Assembly (NCBI GenBank): GCA_030035585.1
Contig: CM057469.1
Coordinates: 116,662,650 to 116,726,649, forward strand
Direction of reading: 5' to 3'
Length of the DNA stretch: 64,000 nt
Source of the DNA: Dugong dugon
Taxonomy: Eukaryota; Chordata; Mammalia; Sirenia; Dugongidae
In this document: positions 46,293 to 57,074 of the stretch, piece by piece
How positions within the stretch are numbered: the first letter of the stretch is position 1
How the letters are laid out: every line of letters starts with the position of its first letter
Made by a program: the position numbers and the translations under genes
Notes under the pieces: generated by a model
The model's database searches: none
What the model was told of the DNA's origin: nothing
The model's input: only the letters and a program-made list of their open reading frames with translations

Positions 46293-47123
46293 GAGTTACT
46301 CTTTCAGTTTACTTGAGTGACCCAGGAGAAAGTGATTTTGTTATAAGTGGTATGTCATCTTTCTATCAGGCGTCAGGCTTTTTTGTTAGTTTGTTATTTT
46401 TCTTGCTCCGGGTATAAGTAATGGAAACATTTCATTATCTTTGTTTTCCCCACATTCAGTTTCTCTTTCCAAGGAGTCAGAGACTTTCCCCTTTGGGAAG
46501 AAATCTGCCTTCCCAACTTATTTACTTGACTCTGCTCAACTCTTCTTAAACTCAAGGGATGGCTAAGATGACATCATCATTTTCCCCCAACTTTTCTGTC
46601 ACTCACATTGTCAATCTGTTGTTCCTTATTACATTTAATGATATCCTGTGAAGTCAGGACCTTATTTCCATAACCTTCTGAAAGATGAAGTCATCAGTAA
46701 CATAAATCAATTTTTCTCCAAATAAACTGCTGTTAGTTAAATGGCATTTTGAGGTATATCCAGACGGCTGGAGTTACCAATTCTGAATATATTTCATCTC
46801 TTTATCCATTTTGTGAATACAGTTGGGAAAATCTCCCACACTTCTTCCAGGTGGCTTAATAAAAATCCCAGCCTTACCTTTGAACTATATGAGAGAGCTT
46901 TGGATAAGGATATGATTAGAACTTGGAGATGCCTCATCCTGAGCCAAAACCTCACTGAAGAGTATTCGCCTTTAAGGTTGAGATGAATCAGAAGGCAGAA
47001 TTTGTCTTTGGTTTACATTAAGCTCCCCGCAACCCTCACTCAGGTGAATCCAAGAGGCCACTAATGAGACTAGGGTGCCAAGCAGCAGCATCAACATCAA
47101 AGGGCATCATGGATTTTATATGT
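46293..47123. other. Unique non-coding DNA
   Basis: Nothing recognised; no coding signal. Confidence 0.4.
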
Positions 47124-47126
47124 TAA

Positions 47127-47338
47127 CACCAAAAGAAATTGCTGTCAACTGGACTCTGACTCATAGCCACCCCATGTGTGTCAGAGTAGAACTGTGCTCC
47201 ACTGAGTTTTCAGTGGCTAATTTTTTAGAAGTAGATCACCAGGGCTTTCTTTGCAGAAGCCTCTGGGTGAACTCGGGACCTCCAAACTTTGGGTTAGCAG
47301 CCTGGTGTGTTAACCATTTGCACCACCCTGGGGCTCTT
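47127..47338 (-). repeat. Afrotherian SINE, second subfamily
   Basis: Antisense copy, from GAAATTGCTGTCAACTGG at left to TTAACCATTTGCACCACCCT at right, with the subfamily's TTTTTTAGAAGTAGATCACC segment. Confidence 0.85.
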
Positions 47339-47344
47339 TTACAC

Positions 47345-47405
47345 GTTGTTGTTGTTGATAACTGCCTTTGAGTCCATTCCAAATCATAGCGACCACATGT
47401 AAGTC
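47345..47405 (-). repeat. RTE 3'-terminal scrap
   Basis: GTTGTTGTTGATAACTGCC followed by GAGTCCATTCCAAATCATAG, the last ~60 bp of an RTE or RTE-tailed SINE, directly beside the SINE. Confidence 0.5.
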
Positions 47406-48497
47406 CTCTGTTATTATCAGTAGGAAAATACTTGTTAAGTAAACCAGTATCTAGGTCAGGAGTTGGAAACCACGGCCTGTGGGTCACACGACAATGTTCA
47501 TTTGTGTTTGTTTTTTTGTTGATGTTGTTGCTTGTTTGTTTTTATTGTCTGCAGTATCTTTCCCACTAAAATGGCAGAATGGAAAGTCACCACAGAGACT
47601 ATATAACCAAAGAAGCCTAAAATATTTACTATCTGGCCCTTTACAGAAAAATTTTGCTGGTCCTTCATCTAGAATAAGTTCTTCCAGCTGCATCAAGTGC
47701 ACAGGTCAGTAACAATGGGAGGAAAGAAGCTGCTCACTGACAGAAAGTTGCTCCCCAATTCTGAATTTCCTATCATAGACTGGAGGCGATGGCCAGGGAG
47801 CCCGGACACAGTTTGTAGACATCCTTTTCTAATAGACTTGAACACACACTTGTTCTCCCTCTCAGCCCCCAGCCATGGACTGATAGTTTTATATCAGAAG
47901 TAGGTTCGAATTATCATAAAGCCCTGCTCCCTGCAGGATCACCTCCCAGGCCACGTTTTCACCTTTAATTCCCTCATTTGTCTCTATTCCTGCAGGGCAG
48001 CCAGACTCCCAGGTGCCGCCTTCTCTGTTCTGGGTCTTTCTGCCTCCTCTTGGCCCCCATTCTAACAAAGGGAAACCACTGAGCTGAGTCATTTAGTTCA
48101 ATTGCTGACAGGAATCTTATTATCCAAGTGCCACTTCCCACTGTGGTCTCTAGATGCCGGCAGCCACCTTTGAGCCAATGATTAGTATGGGGGTTGAACA
48201 CTTTCGCCCGCCTATGAGGAGTTCAGGTGGAGAGAGGAGCCTTTACATCCCTGAAATCTGCACTCAGGGCCAGACACTAAATAGTTACCTTGCTTTCCCC
48301 CCACCTTTCTTCATTTCTCTCTGACTGTCAATGCATATCTTCTGTGCTCAGTCATTTACCAGAGGGGAGCCTTGGACATGGTCCCCACTCCTGGAAGCAT
48401 AGCTGGCCATGCTGTATTGTGCATCAGCAGCGAACTTCTGTGGGCCAAAGACTAAAAGAGCACACTTAAAAACAAGTCTATTTCACTAATAAAATAT

Positions 48498-48698
48498 TGT
48501 TGTTGTGTGCCATCAAATCGATTCTGACTTATAGTGATCCCCTGGACAGAGTAAAACTGCCCCATAGCATTTCCAATGCTGTAATCTTTACGGAAGCAGA
48601 CTACCACGTCTTTCTCCCGTGGAGCAGCTGGTGGGTTCAAACTGCCAACCTTTCAGTTAGCAGCCAAGCACTTAACCACTGTGCCACCAGGGCTCCTT
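48498..48698 (-). repeat. Afrotherian SINE, long form
   Basis: Antisense copy with a TTGTTGTTGTGTGCCATCAA tail at left and CTTAACCACTGTGCCACCAG at right. The GGAAGCAGACTACCACG segment marks the long form. Confidence 0.85.
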
Positions 48699-48842
48699 GA
48701 ATAGTGACTAGGTGACAAGAATTTAGCAATCAAAATACATCATGGAAGAGGATACAAGAAGGAATGGATACTTTGAAAAGTATATAACAGCCTGAGATTG
48801 CATTGGTTCAGAAAAATAAACCTGGCCCTTCCTTCGTAGCAG

Positions 48843-49003
48843 CAAGGTGACACAGTGGTTAAGAGCTCAGCCGCTAACCAAAAGGTGGGCAGTTCAGATC
48901 CACCAGTTGCTCCTTGGAAACCTTATGGGGCACTTCTACTCTGTCCTATAGCGTCACCAGGAGTTGGAATCAACTTGATGGCAACGGGTTTGGTTTTTGG
49001 CTT
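48843..49003 (+). repeat. Short-form afrotherian SINE
   Basis: It runs from GGTGACACAGTGGTTAAGAG to CAACTTGATGGCAACGGG, followed by a T/G-rich tail. Confidence 0.85.
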
Positions 49004-49465
49004 TCGTTTTAAATGCCTGGAGAAGACATTTTCCAAAGTTTCCTCAGCATTCTATAAAACTTCAAATTTGTACTTCTTCACTTCTCTATTTACATTTCAA
49101 ATGTACCCTAGTAATAAGACCCTGGGTGCATCCAAACAGAGGAGAGTCCCTTCCATTTCTCCACCTACATAATTAATAATAATAAACACGTATCGAGAGG
49201 GAAGATTCCATCGTCTCTGGAAGAGTTGAAGCACAGCTATCTGAGGGACTTTGAAATGCGTTTTCACAGGAGCTCCGATAAGTTGGAGCAGAGGGCTTAT
49301 TCTGTTTCAGTATGCAGGTTTTATATAATTTATACATGAGAAAAATAAAAATATTAGAAACTGGGAATATCAGGGTTCTGAAGTCTCCTAGTTCTTGACA
49401 GGATATCGAAACAGTAAATTGTGTAGGCTTTGATTTATTATTAGTTTTTATAATTTTATAGTTTT
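49004..49465. other. Unique DNA
   Basis: No gene. The part at 49230-49320 keeps a CpG (CTCCGATAAG) and has no repeat signature; nothing more can be said. Confidence 0.3.
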
Positions 49466-49467
49466 AT

Positions 49468-49675
49468 AATTAGGTTGAGTCTCAGCTCTATACTAGGTAT
49501 TATCTGGGTGGCTTTGGGTAAGCCCTTAATCTCCCTGAGTGTCAAGTTTCCTATCTGTAAAATGGATACATTAACACCTCCTGACAGGGGTCTTTGTGAT
49601 AATATATCTAACAAGCTTAACACAGGACCCAGCATGCATTAGGTGCTCATTAAACTGTAGCCATTCATTCGGCTA
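49468..49675 (+). repeat. MIR element
   Basis: The blocks GGGTGGCTTTGGGTAAGC, AATCTCCCTGAGTGTCAAG, CTATCTGTAAAATGGATAC and CATTAGGTGCTCATTAAAC are in MIR order. Confidence 0.8.
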
Positions 49676-50348
49676 AAAGTTAATATATTTAACATGTACA
49701 GTATGCCCTAACATTATTAGTTTCTTTTCCATTTTCTAAAATATATGTCTATATGCATGAATTTCTGGTTTAGCCAGAAAGAGTTTTTGGTTTCTTTTTA
49801 GTTTTTTTGTTTTTAGACTCATTCTAAAATGTCTAAAGTATTTTTATGCCTTAGTGGGTTCCATGCATAATTAAATATTTCTTTTATCATCGAGTTTATC
49901 ACAGGAACTTACGGGCATTTATTTGAGCTTCATTTCTCATTGTTGCACACTGGAGAAGGAAATCATGGACATAGAAGACTAGGTCTGAATATCTTCCAAC
50001 TCAATACAAAATTATCAAATTTACTTTTCTGATTAAAATCTCAAAATGGACTTTTTCTCATTTTGAATTAAGTCAGCAGGTATATAAGGAGTTCTTCCCA
50101 TGTCTTAAGGGCTATCCTGATTCTATGATTGCTAATTGTTGTTCTAATAATAATAATACTCAATATTTGCATGGAAGAGCTCCTACTTTAGGTTGCTACT
50201 TCTCTCAATTAATAAAGAGAAAGAATGTTATTAAATCACAAAAGAAAAAAAAACATTCATCTCATCCCCAGTCAGCATGTTACTCTCCATGGGGACAGAA
50301 GAAGCCCCATGGATTACCTCCATAGACCAGGAAATGTAGTTTGTTACA
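49676..50348. other. AT-rich unique DNA
   Basis: Short simple runs (AATAATAATAATA at 50143-50160, A8 near 50245). No gene. Confidence 0.35.
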
Positions 50349-50505
50349 GCAGTGGCTCTCAAGCTTGAGTGTGCATCAGAATCACCTGGGAGTCTTGCTA
50401 TGATTCAATTCTGTAGGCTGGGGTGAGACTTTGCATTTCCAACAAGTTCCCAGGTAGAGCTGGTACTGCTGTCCAGGCACCACACTGAGAATATCAACAG
50501 CTATT
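50349..50505 (+). repeat. MER5A-like hAT fossil
   Basis: CAGTGGCTCTCAAGCTTGAG, GTGCATCAGAATCACCTGGG, TTGCATTTCCAACAAGTTCC and GGCACCACACTGAGAAT are the MER5A landmarks in order. Confidence 0.85.
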
Positions 50506-50901
50506 AGCGTATGGTGGTAACCTCAAGTAGGAGGTTCTCAAGATGGTTCATAAGAAAGATACCTTTAACTACCAGGTGTGGTTTTGTTTTTAATAGTAGA
50601 TTTTTTTTGTCCTCCTAACTCTGACCATTCCCTCAGACTCACTCTTTAGCCCTTTTTACTTTTCCTTACTCTGGCAGAGCAGCCTCCAACCTTTTGTGTT
50701 CAACTCTGTGCCACAAGCTCTCCATTTTCTGTTTCTCATTCCCTCATTTCCCTAGAAATCCAAATCCATAACTTAACATGTTTTTATTTAAAAATAATTT
50801 ATGAAAAAAATGAATAGAGTAATAAACAAATGGATGAATTAGTGCATACGCAATGCTCCAAGAACCAGAGATGCTTCTACTTGAGGTTCTTTTGATTCTA
50901 A

Positions 50902-50938
50902 ATCCCTGTGTGGTTCAGTGGTAGAATTCTCATCTTCA
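50902..50938 (+). repeat. Head of a split RTE-tailed SINE
   Basis: ATCCCTGTGTGGTTCAGTGG and TAGAATTCTCATCTTC form the tRNA-like A-box end of the SINE whose body resumes at about 51284. About 340 bp of foreign DNA separates the two. Confidence 0.7.
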
Positions 50939-51270
50939 AACTTAGAACATCTCTTATGCTTAAAATTCACACTGTTAAACCACTTGCTTGTAGGTCTAGC
51001 ATGAATTGTAACTGTACTCTCAAGGAATTTTCAATCCAACTGAGGTCAAAACATAATACAAATGTAAATACAATTAGGGGTCAAAAGTAAACCCAACCAA
51101 AAACCCATTGCCGTCAAGTAGATTCCGACTTGTAGAGACCCTATAGGAAAGAGTAGAACTGCCCCCAGAGGATTTCCAAGGAGTGGCTGGTGGATTTGAA
51201 CTGCCAACCTTTTGTTAGCAGCTGAGCTGTTAATTACTGAGCTGCCAAGGGTCAAAAGAAGGTTATAAAA
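50939..51270 (+). repeat. Duplicated local segment inserted in the SINE (copy 1)
   Basis: After removing the SINE at 51088-51248, this ~170-bp stretch matches 51907-52066. It shares TGCTCTCAAGGA/TACTCTCAAGGA, GGTAAATACAATTAGGG/TGTAAATACAATTAGGG and GTCAAAA, and ends at GGTTATAA. I estimate about 80-85% identity by eye, in the same orientation. Confidence 0.75.
51088..51248 (-). repeat. Short-form afrotherian SINE inside the duplicated segment
   Basis: Antisense copy flanked by GGGTCAAAAG at 51078-51087 and 51249-51258. It is absent from the sister copy at 52050, so it inserted after the duplication. Confidence 0.9.
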
Positions 51271-51283
51271 AACACAAATAAGG

Positions 51284-51577
51284 AAGACCTGGATTCGATT
51301 CCCAGCCAATTCTCCTCATGCTTCACCACCACCCATCTGTCAGTGGAGGTTTACATGCTGCTATGCTGAACAGGTTTCAGTGGAGCCTCCTAAGACAAAC
51401 TAGGAAGAAAGGTTTGGCAAGCTACTTCCAAAAATCAGCCAGTGAAAACCCAATGAATCACAATTGTCCCATCCTCAACCAATCATGGAGATGATGCAGG
51501 ACGGCAGATTTTCATTCCATTGTGTATGGGGTAGCCATAAGGTGGGGGCTGACTCAATGGCACCTAACAACAACAAT
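51284..51577 (+). repeat. Body of the RTE-tailed afrotherian SINE
   Basis: It starts AAGACCTGGATTCGATTCCC (the B box) and has CACCACCCATCTGTCAGTGG and TGAACAGGTTTCAGTGGAGC. It ends GACTCAATGGCACCTAACAA plus CAACAA. The last ~50 bp match the RTE 3' end at 36240-36290 in reverse complement, so it is a SINE with a LINE-matched tail. Confidence 0.85.
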
Positions 51578-51906
51578 CCAAATTAACTGTAGAAATAATT
51601 GTGTACCTCATTTTATACAAATGAGGATCATAGAAAAGAGGGGTGAAAGTGAAGCTGAGCTGCAACTGCTGTACTTTTATGGAATATTTTGGAAACAAGC
51701 AGGTTTCTGGAACATTGAAAAATTGCCTCAGTGGGATGGATATGGGTGAACTGTAGGAAACTTGGATTGATTTCTATTCATTTTTCTAGCGATTACTTTG
51801 ACTCCCAATATCAACTACAGTTTATATGAGCAACCAAACTCAAAGCATGCTTTTTCTAATTGCTTCTAATTCCTAGACTAATAACCAGTTTCCAGTTTTA
51901 GACAAA

Positions 51907-52066
51907 TTTAGAACATAGCTTATGCTTACAATTTACATTGTCAAACCACCTGCTTGAAAGTCCGGAATGAACTGTCACTGTGCTCTCAAGGAGTTTTCAA
52001 TATAACTGAAGTCAAAAGATAATACAAAGGTAAATACAATTAGGGATCAAAAGAGGGTTATAATGA
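51907..52066 (+). repeat. Duplicated local segment (copy 2, uninterrupted)
   Basis: TTTAGAACATAGCTTATGCT to ATCAAAAGAGGGTTATAA, the sister of 50939-51270. Because copy 1 interrupts a SINE, copy 2 is likely the source. Confidence 0.75.
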
Positions 52067-52780
52067 TTTATGGCACTTTAGGAATTCACAGAAGGAAGAG
52101 AGCGTAACGTGCCAGAGATTTTAGAGTACTTGGACAATGCTAGATATATTATTGAAAAATTATCAGAATCTGAATAGATAAGGAGAAAAGGAAAAGAGTG
52201 ACCCAAAAAGGAGGAATAGAACAAGGTGAAGCCTTTGAAAAGCAAAACTGAAAAGAGGTATATAATGATTTAGGAGATAATACTGGAGCCATTATTCCCT
52301 GTCCTAGAATGTGACCCAGCTGGAGCTGTACTCAAAAGGACTCACAAGGACACATCAACGGGGTTCTGAGGTATAAAGACAATAGCTAGGACAATCTTGG
52401 AAAACATCTTTTCAGAAAACTTTCACATAAACAAATCAAAAAACACAGCACAAAAGACCCACATACTTTCCACTCTTATCTTTTTCAATTAACATTTAGT
52501 GAATAGCAAGATTTGTTGGACCAATGAGAACCCTCCTGACTGTCCTTACTGAAACCTGTATCAATGATTGTTAAGGAAACTCCTCCATGTTTCCTGGTGG
52601 AATTAACTGGCTCCTTGGTAGCCTCTTAAGAAGTCAGTCCCTTTTTCACGTAGTATTGTACTACTACCTGCATTTAAGCACTATAGTAACAATGTTAATT
52701 ACAAAAATTGGGAATAGCCTGGATACTCTCAATAACACTAGAAAACTTCCAAAAGAGAAGAATGAGAACTCAGATTCAGC
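52067..52780. other. Unique non-coding DNA
   Basis: No gene or named repeat. Confidence 0.35.
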
Positions 52781-52782
52781 TT

Positions 52783-53110
52783 TTGAAATGGCGGAATAAG
52801 GACCTCCAAAAGTCCACCCTTCCATAAAAGCAACAACCCTGGCAAAAAAAAAAAAATGTCAAAATCACTTTTTTCACAATTCTGGAAATTAACTAAAGTA
52901 TTGCCACAATTTGAGAAGTGTTTATTTAAGGGAAAAAAAAAAAAAAAGAACAGCAAGTTTTATGGTGTTTTTACTTGCCCAGATTACATCCCAGCCCCCT
53001 TCCCAGCTCTGCAGTGGCCGATAAAGTCAACATTCTTGTGACTGTGGCAGCCTAGCAGCCATAGGAGGGGGCAGGACTTGTCTGGAGTACACCAAATGCC
53101 TCATTCCCAG
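52783..53110 (+). repeat. Possible old L1 5'-UTR fragment
   Basis: It begins with GAAATGGCGGAATAAGGACC, like the YY1-bearing start of an L1. It is followed by A-rich tracts, GTCAAAATCACTTTTTTCAC and GC-richer sequence (CAGCTCTGCAGTGGCCG). No ORF1 follows. The assignment rests on the start motif and composition. Confidence 0.4.
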
Positions 53111-53325
53111 AGAACTGCCACTATTTACCTTAGGCAGCTTAATGAAAAGCTTCTTTCTCAGGGTTTGTTTAAATCTGAAGCGACTCAAAAGTTACTCTGG
53201 ACCTACAGGGCATTCGTAGAAAAATATTACTAGCAATTATTTTAACATTGCAACTGCCTGAGGTAGCATTACCAATTGTGACTAACAAAAGGCTAATGAA
53301 AATATTTAAAAGAAAGGAAGGAAAA

Positions 53326-53832
53326 TGTCATGGATTTAATTGTGTCCCACAAAAATATCTGTCAACTGGTCTAGGCCATGATTCTTAGTATTGTATGATT
53401 GTCCACTATTTTATCATCTAATGTGATTTCCCTATGTGTTGTAAACTCTATCACTAAGATGTAATAAGGTGGATTAACAGCAGTTATACTGATGAGGTCT
53501 ACAAGATTAGATTGTATTTTAAGCCAATCTCTTTTGAGATATAAAAGAGAGAAGCGAGGAGAGACACATGGGAACCTCATACCACCAAGAAAACAGTGCC
53601 AGGAGCAGAGCGCGTCCTTTAGACCGGAGCTTCCTGCGCAGAGAAGCTTCCAGACCAAGGGAAGATTGTTGACACAGACCTTCCTCCACAGTAGACAGAG
53701 AAAATGTTCCCCTAGGGCTGATTGCCTGAATTTGGACTTGTAGCCTACTGGACTGTGAGAGAATAAACTTCTCTTTGTTAAAGCCATCCACTTGTGGTAT
53801 TTCTGTTACAGCAGCACTAGATGACCAAGACA
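53326..53832 (+). mobile_element. MaLR (MLT1-like) solo LTR
   Basis: It starts TGTCATGGATTTAATTGTGT and ends TGACCAAGACA, with GAGAATAAACTTCTC before the end. It is collinear with the LTR at 9238-9753 (CCTCATACCACC, CAGTGCCAGGAG, TACTGGACTGTGAGAG). I could not find a matching 5-bp duplication at its ends. Confidence 0.8.
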
Positions 53833-53879
53833 GATGTGCATAGGGAAATTTTCAAAGCTCTGATATATTCCTGGCAATC

Positions 53880-54018
53880 TAGAAATATATATTATATATG
53901 TATATATACATAGATATAATATATACATATACTGATACAAACATAGGTATAAATTTACATGTACATGTATTTATATATATATTTATACATAAATACTAAT
54001 ATACATATGTATAAATAA
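53880..54018. repeat. TA-rich low-complexity tract
   Basis: Alternating TATATA, TACATA and TATGTA steps over about 140 bp, immediately before the RTE 3' end. Confidence 0.9.
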
Positions 54019-54021
54019 GTT

Positions 54022-55955
54022 GTTCTTGTTAGGTGCCATTGAGTCAGTTCCAACCGATAACAACCCTCTGTACAACAGAACAAAACACTGCCTGGTCCTG
54101 CACCATTTTCACAGTCTTGCTATATTTGAGCCCATTGTTGTAGCCACTGTGTCAATCCATCTCGTTGAGGGTCTTGTTCTGTTTTGCTGACCCTCTGCTT
54201 TATCAAGCGTGATATCCTCTTCCAGGAACTAGTCCTTCCAGATAACATATCCGAAGTACTTGAGACAAAGTCTCACCATTCTCACTTCTAAGAAGGATTC
54301 TGGCTGTACTTCTTCCATGACAGATTTGTTTGTTCTTCTGGCAGTCCATGGTGTATATTCAATATTCTTTGCAATCATTGTAATTCAAAAGTGTCAATTC
54401 TGCTTTGGTCTTCCTTATTCATTGTCCAGCTTTCACATGCATATGAGGTGCTTGAAAATACCATGACTTGAGTTAGGCACACCTTAGTCCTCAAAGTGAC
54501 CTCTTTGCTTTTTAACACTTTAAAGGGGTCTTTTGTAGCAGATTTGCCCACTGTAATACATCCTTTGATTTCTCGACTGCTCCTTCCCTGGGCGTTGACT
54601 GTGGATCCAGGTAAAATGAAATCCTTGACAGCTTCGTTCTTGTCTCCATTTATCATGATGTTGCTTATTGGTCCAGTTGTGAGGATTTTTGTTTTCTTTA
54701 TGTTGAGAGATGCAATCCATATTGAAGGCTGTAGTCTTTGTTCTTCATCAGTAAGCGCTTCAAGTCCTCTTCGCTTTCAGCAAGCAAGGTTGTGTAATCT
54801 GCATATTGTAGTTTGTTAACGAGTCTTCCTCCAATCCTGATGCCCCATTCTTCTTCATATAGTCCAGCTTTTCGGATTATTTGCTCAGCATACAGATTGA
54901 ATAAGTAGGATGAAAGGATACAACCCTGAAACTCACGTTTCCTAACTTTAAACCATGCAGTGTCTCTTTGTTCTGTTCAAATGACTGCCTCTTGGTCTAC
55001 GTACAGGTTCTGCATAAGCACAATTAAGTGTCCTGGAATTCCCAGTCTTTTCAGTGTTATCCATAGTTTGTTATGATCCACACAGTCGAATGCTTTTTCA
55101 TAGTCAATAAAACACAGGTAAACATCTTTCTATTATACTCTGCATTCAGCTAAGATCCATCTGACACCAGCAATAGTATCCTTCATTCCATATCCTCTTC
55201 TGAATCGAACTTGAACTTCTGGCAGTTTCCTGTAGATGTACTGCTGTAACCAGTTTTGAATGATCTTCAGCAAAATTTTACTTGCATGTGATATTAATGA
55301 TATTGTTTGATAATTTACGCATTCTGTTGGATCACCTTTCTTTGGAACGGGCACAAATACGGATCTCTTCCACTTGGCTGGCCAGGAACCCGTATTCCAA
55401 ATTTCTTGGTATACACGAGTGAGCACTTCCAGCGTTGTATCCCTTGGTTGAAATATCTCAATTAGTATTCGGTCAATTCCTGGAACCTTGTTTTTCGCCA
55501 ATGCATCAGTGCAGTTTGGCCTTCTTTGCTACTTCCTGAAATTGATGAACGTAAACCAATTCTTTTTGGTACAGTTACTCTGTATATTCCTTCCATCTTC
55601 TTTTGATACTTCCTGTATTGTTCGATTTATTGTGTACAGAATCCTTCAGTATTGCAACTCAAGGCTTGTATTTTTTTCATCAGTTCTTGCAGTTTGAGAA
55701 ATGCCCAGCATGTTCTTCTCTTTTGGTTTTCTAACTCCAGGTCTTTGCACATTTCATTATAATACTTTACTTTGTCTTCTCTAGCTGCCCTTTGAAACAT
55801 TCTGTTCAGCTCTTTTACTTCATCATTTTTTCCATTCATTTTAGCTACTTTATGCTCAAGAGCAAGTTTCAGAGTATCAGCTGACATCCTTTTCAGTCTT
55901 TTCTTTCTTTCCTGTCTGTAATGTTTATAGACATCCACTAAGCCAGCTAAAATCA
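54022..55955 (-). mobile_element. RTE retrotransposon, 1.9 kb, antisense, 5'-truncated
   Basis: It begins on the plus strand with GTTGTTCTTGTTAGGTGCCA (the RTE 3' end in reverse) and continues through the whole C-terminal half of ORF2 to about 55955. It is the longest RTE copy in the window. RTE LINEs encode an endonuclease-reverse transcriptase and have short 3' ends; the SINEs here share that end. Confidence 0.9.
54375..55955 (-). pseudogene. RTE ORF2 remnant (reverse transcriptase and C-terminus)
   Basis: Minus-strand frames in order are 55627-55956 (109 aa, linker before the reverse transcriptase, with MSADTLKLALEHKVAKMNGK), 55133-55501 (122 aa, first reverse transcriptase motifs, with KRSVFVPVPKKGDPTECVNY and ISLISHASKILLKII) and 54375-54656 (93 aa, C-terminal, with TVNAQGRSSREIKGCI and SYACESWTMNKEDQ). 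Frameshifts and stops separate them, and the endonuclease is missing. It cannot be active. Confidence 0.85.
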
Positions 55956-55964
55956 AAGCATTAA

Positions 55965-56695
55965 ATAATTACTAGTGCTGGAAAAGATGTAGAGAAATCA
56001 AAAACCTCAAACTTTTCTTGCAGGATTGTAAAATTTTTGAGTCACTCTGGGACGTTCTGGCAGTTCCTCAGCCAATTAAACATACTGTTACCATATCACT
56101 CAGCAATTCCACTTCTAGTTAAGAGAATCAAATATACCCAAGAGAATCAAAGACACATGCCCACATAAATGATTGTCCACAGATGTTCATAGCAGCATTA
56201 TTCATTGTGGATAAAATGTAGAAGCAATCCAAATGTTCATCAATTAATGAATGGACAAAGAAAATGTGGTAATTCATACAATGAAATGTTACTTGACCAT
56301 AGAAAAGAATGTATTTCTGATCATACTATAACATAGATGAACCTGAAAACATTATGCTAAGTGAAAGAAAGCAGACATGAAAGTCTATATGTTGTATGAT
56401 TCCATTCATATGAAATGTCCATAATACAGAAATCTATAGAGATACAGATTAGATTAATGGTAGACAGTGGCTGAAGGAGTGAAGATTGGGGAATGATTGC
56501 TAATGGGTATAGGGTAACTTTCTGGATTAATCAAAATATTCTGGAATTAGATATTAGTGATTGATACACAATTTTGATTATACTATAATGTACTGAATTA
56601 TATAATTTAAAGGGTGAAATTTATGATACATGAATTATGTCTAAACAAAGCTGTTATTAAAATTTTTAAATAAAAAAGAGTAAAATAGGTTCAGG
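55965..56695 (+). mobile_element. Ancient L1 3' end (L1MA/L1MB-like)
   Basis: It contains the diverged ORF2 end (CATATCACTCAGCAATTCCA, GCAGCATTATTCATTGTGGA) and a 3' UTR of the older mammalian type (GACAGTGGCTGAAGGAGTG, TACTGAATTATATAATTTAA, GGGTGAAATTTATGATACA). It ends in an A-rich tail. Confidence 0.85.
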
Positions 56696-57074
56696 GAAGT
56701 CAGCTTCCAAACTAAGATAGGTAGGGCATCAGTGTCACCTTTAAAGGTGAACTTTACCTCTTTAATCACAGGTCAAAACGTGAACCAGCTTGAGAATCTC
56801 AAATCCCTCAAATATCCCTGAACCCTGCTTTCTAACAATAACAGCCTTTCCTCCTTGCCAGAAGGGAATAGCCTCTCTTTGGCTAGAGATCATATAAAGG
56901 CCTCATTTGTAGAGGATACTTCATAAAGGACGCTGGTTATCCTCAAGGCATGCCTCACCTTTTTCCTCATTGCTTCCATCCTTATAATCAGAATTAAGTC
57001 CCAACATAGCCTGGTTGGGGAAATACAATACCTTCTCTGGAAAATAGACTCCAGTCAATAGAACTAAAAGATCT

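Noticed and set aside
53321-53837. A target duplication for the MaLR LTR at 53326-53832
   Set aside because: The flanking pentamers GAAAA and GATGT do not match, so I left it without one.
53880-54018. TA-rich tract as an origin or matrix-attachment site
   Set aside because: Simple-sequence expansion next to an RTE end is sufficient; no other signal supports a function.
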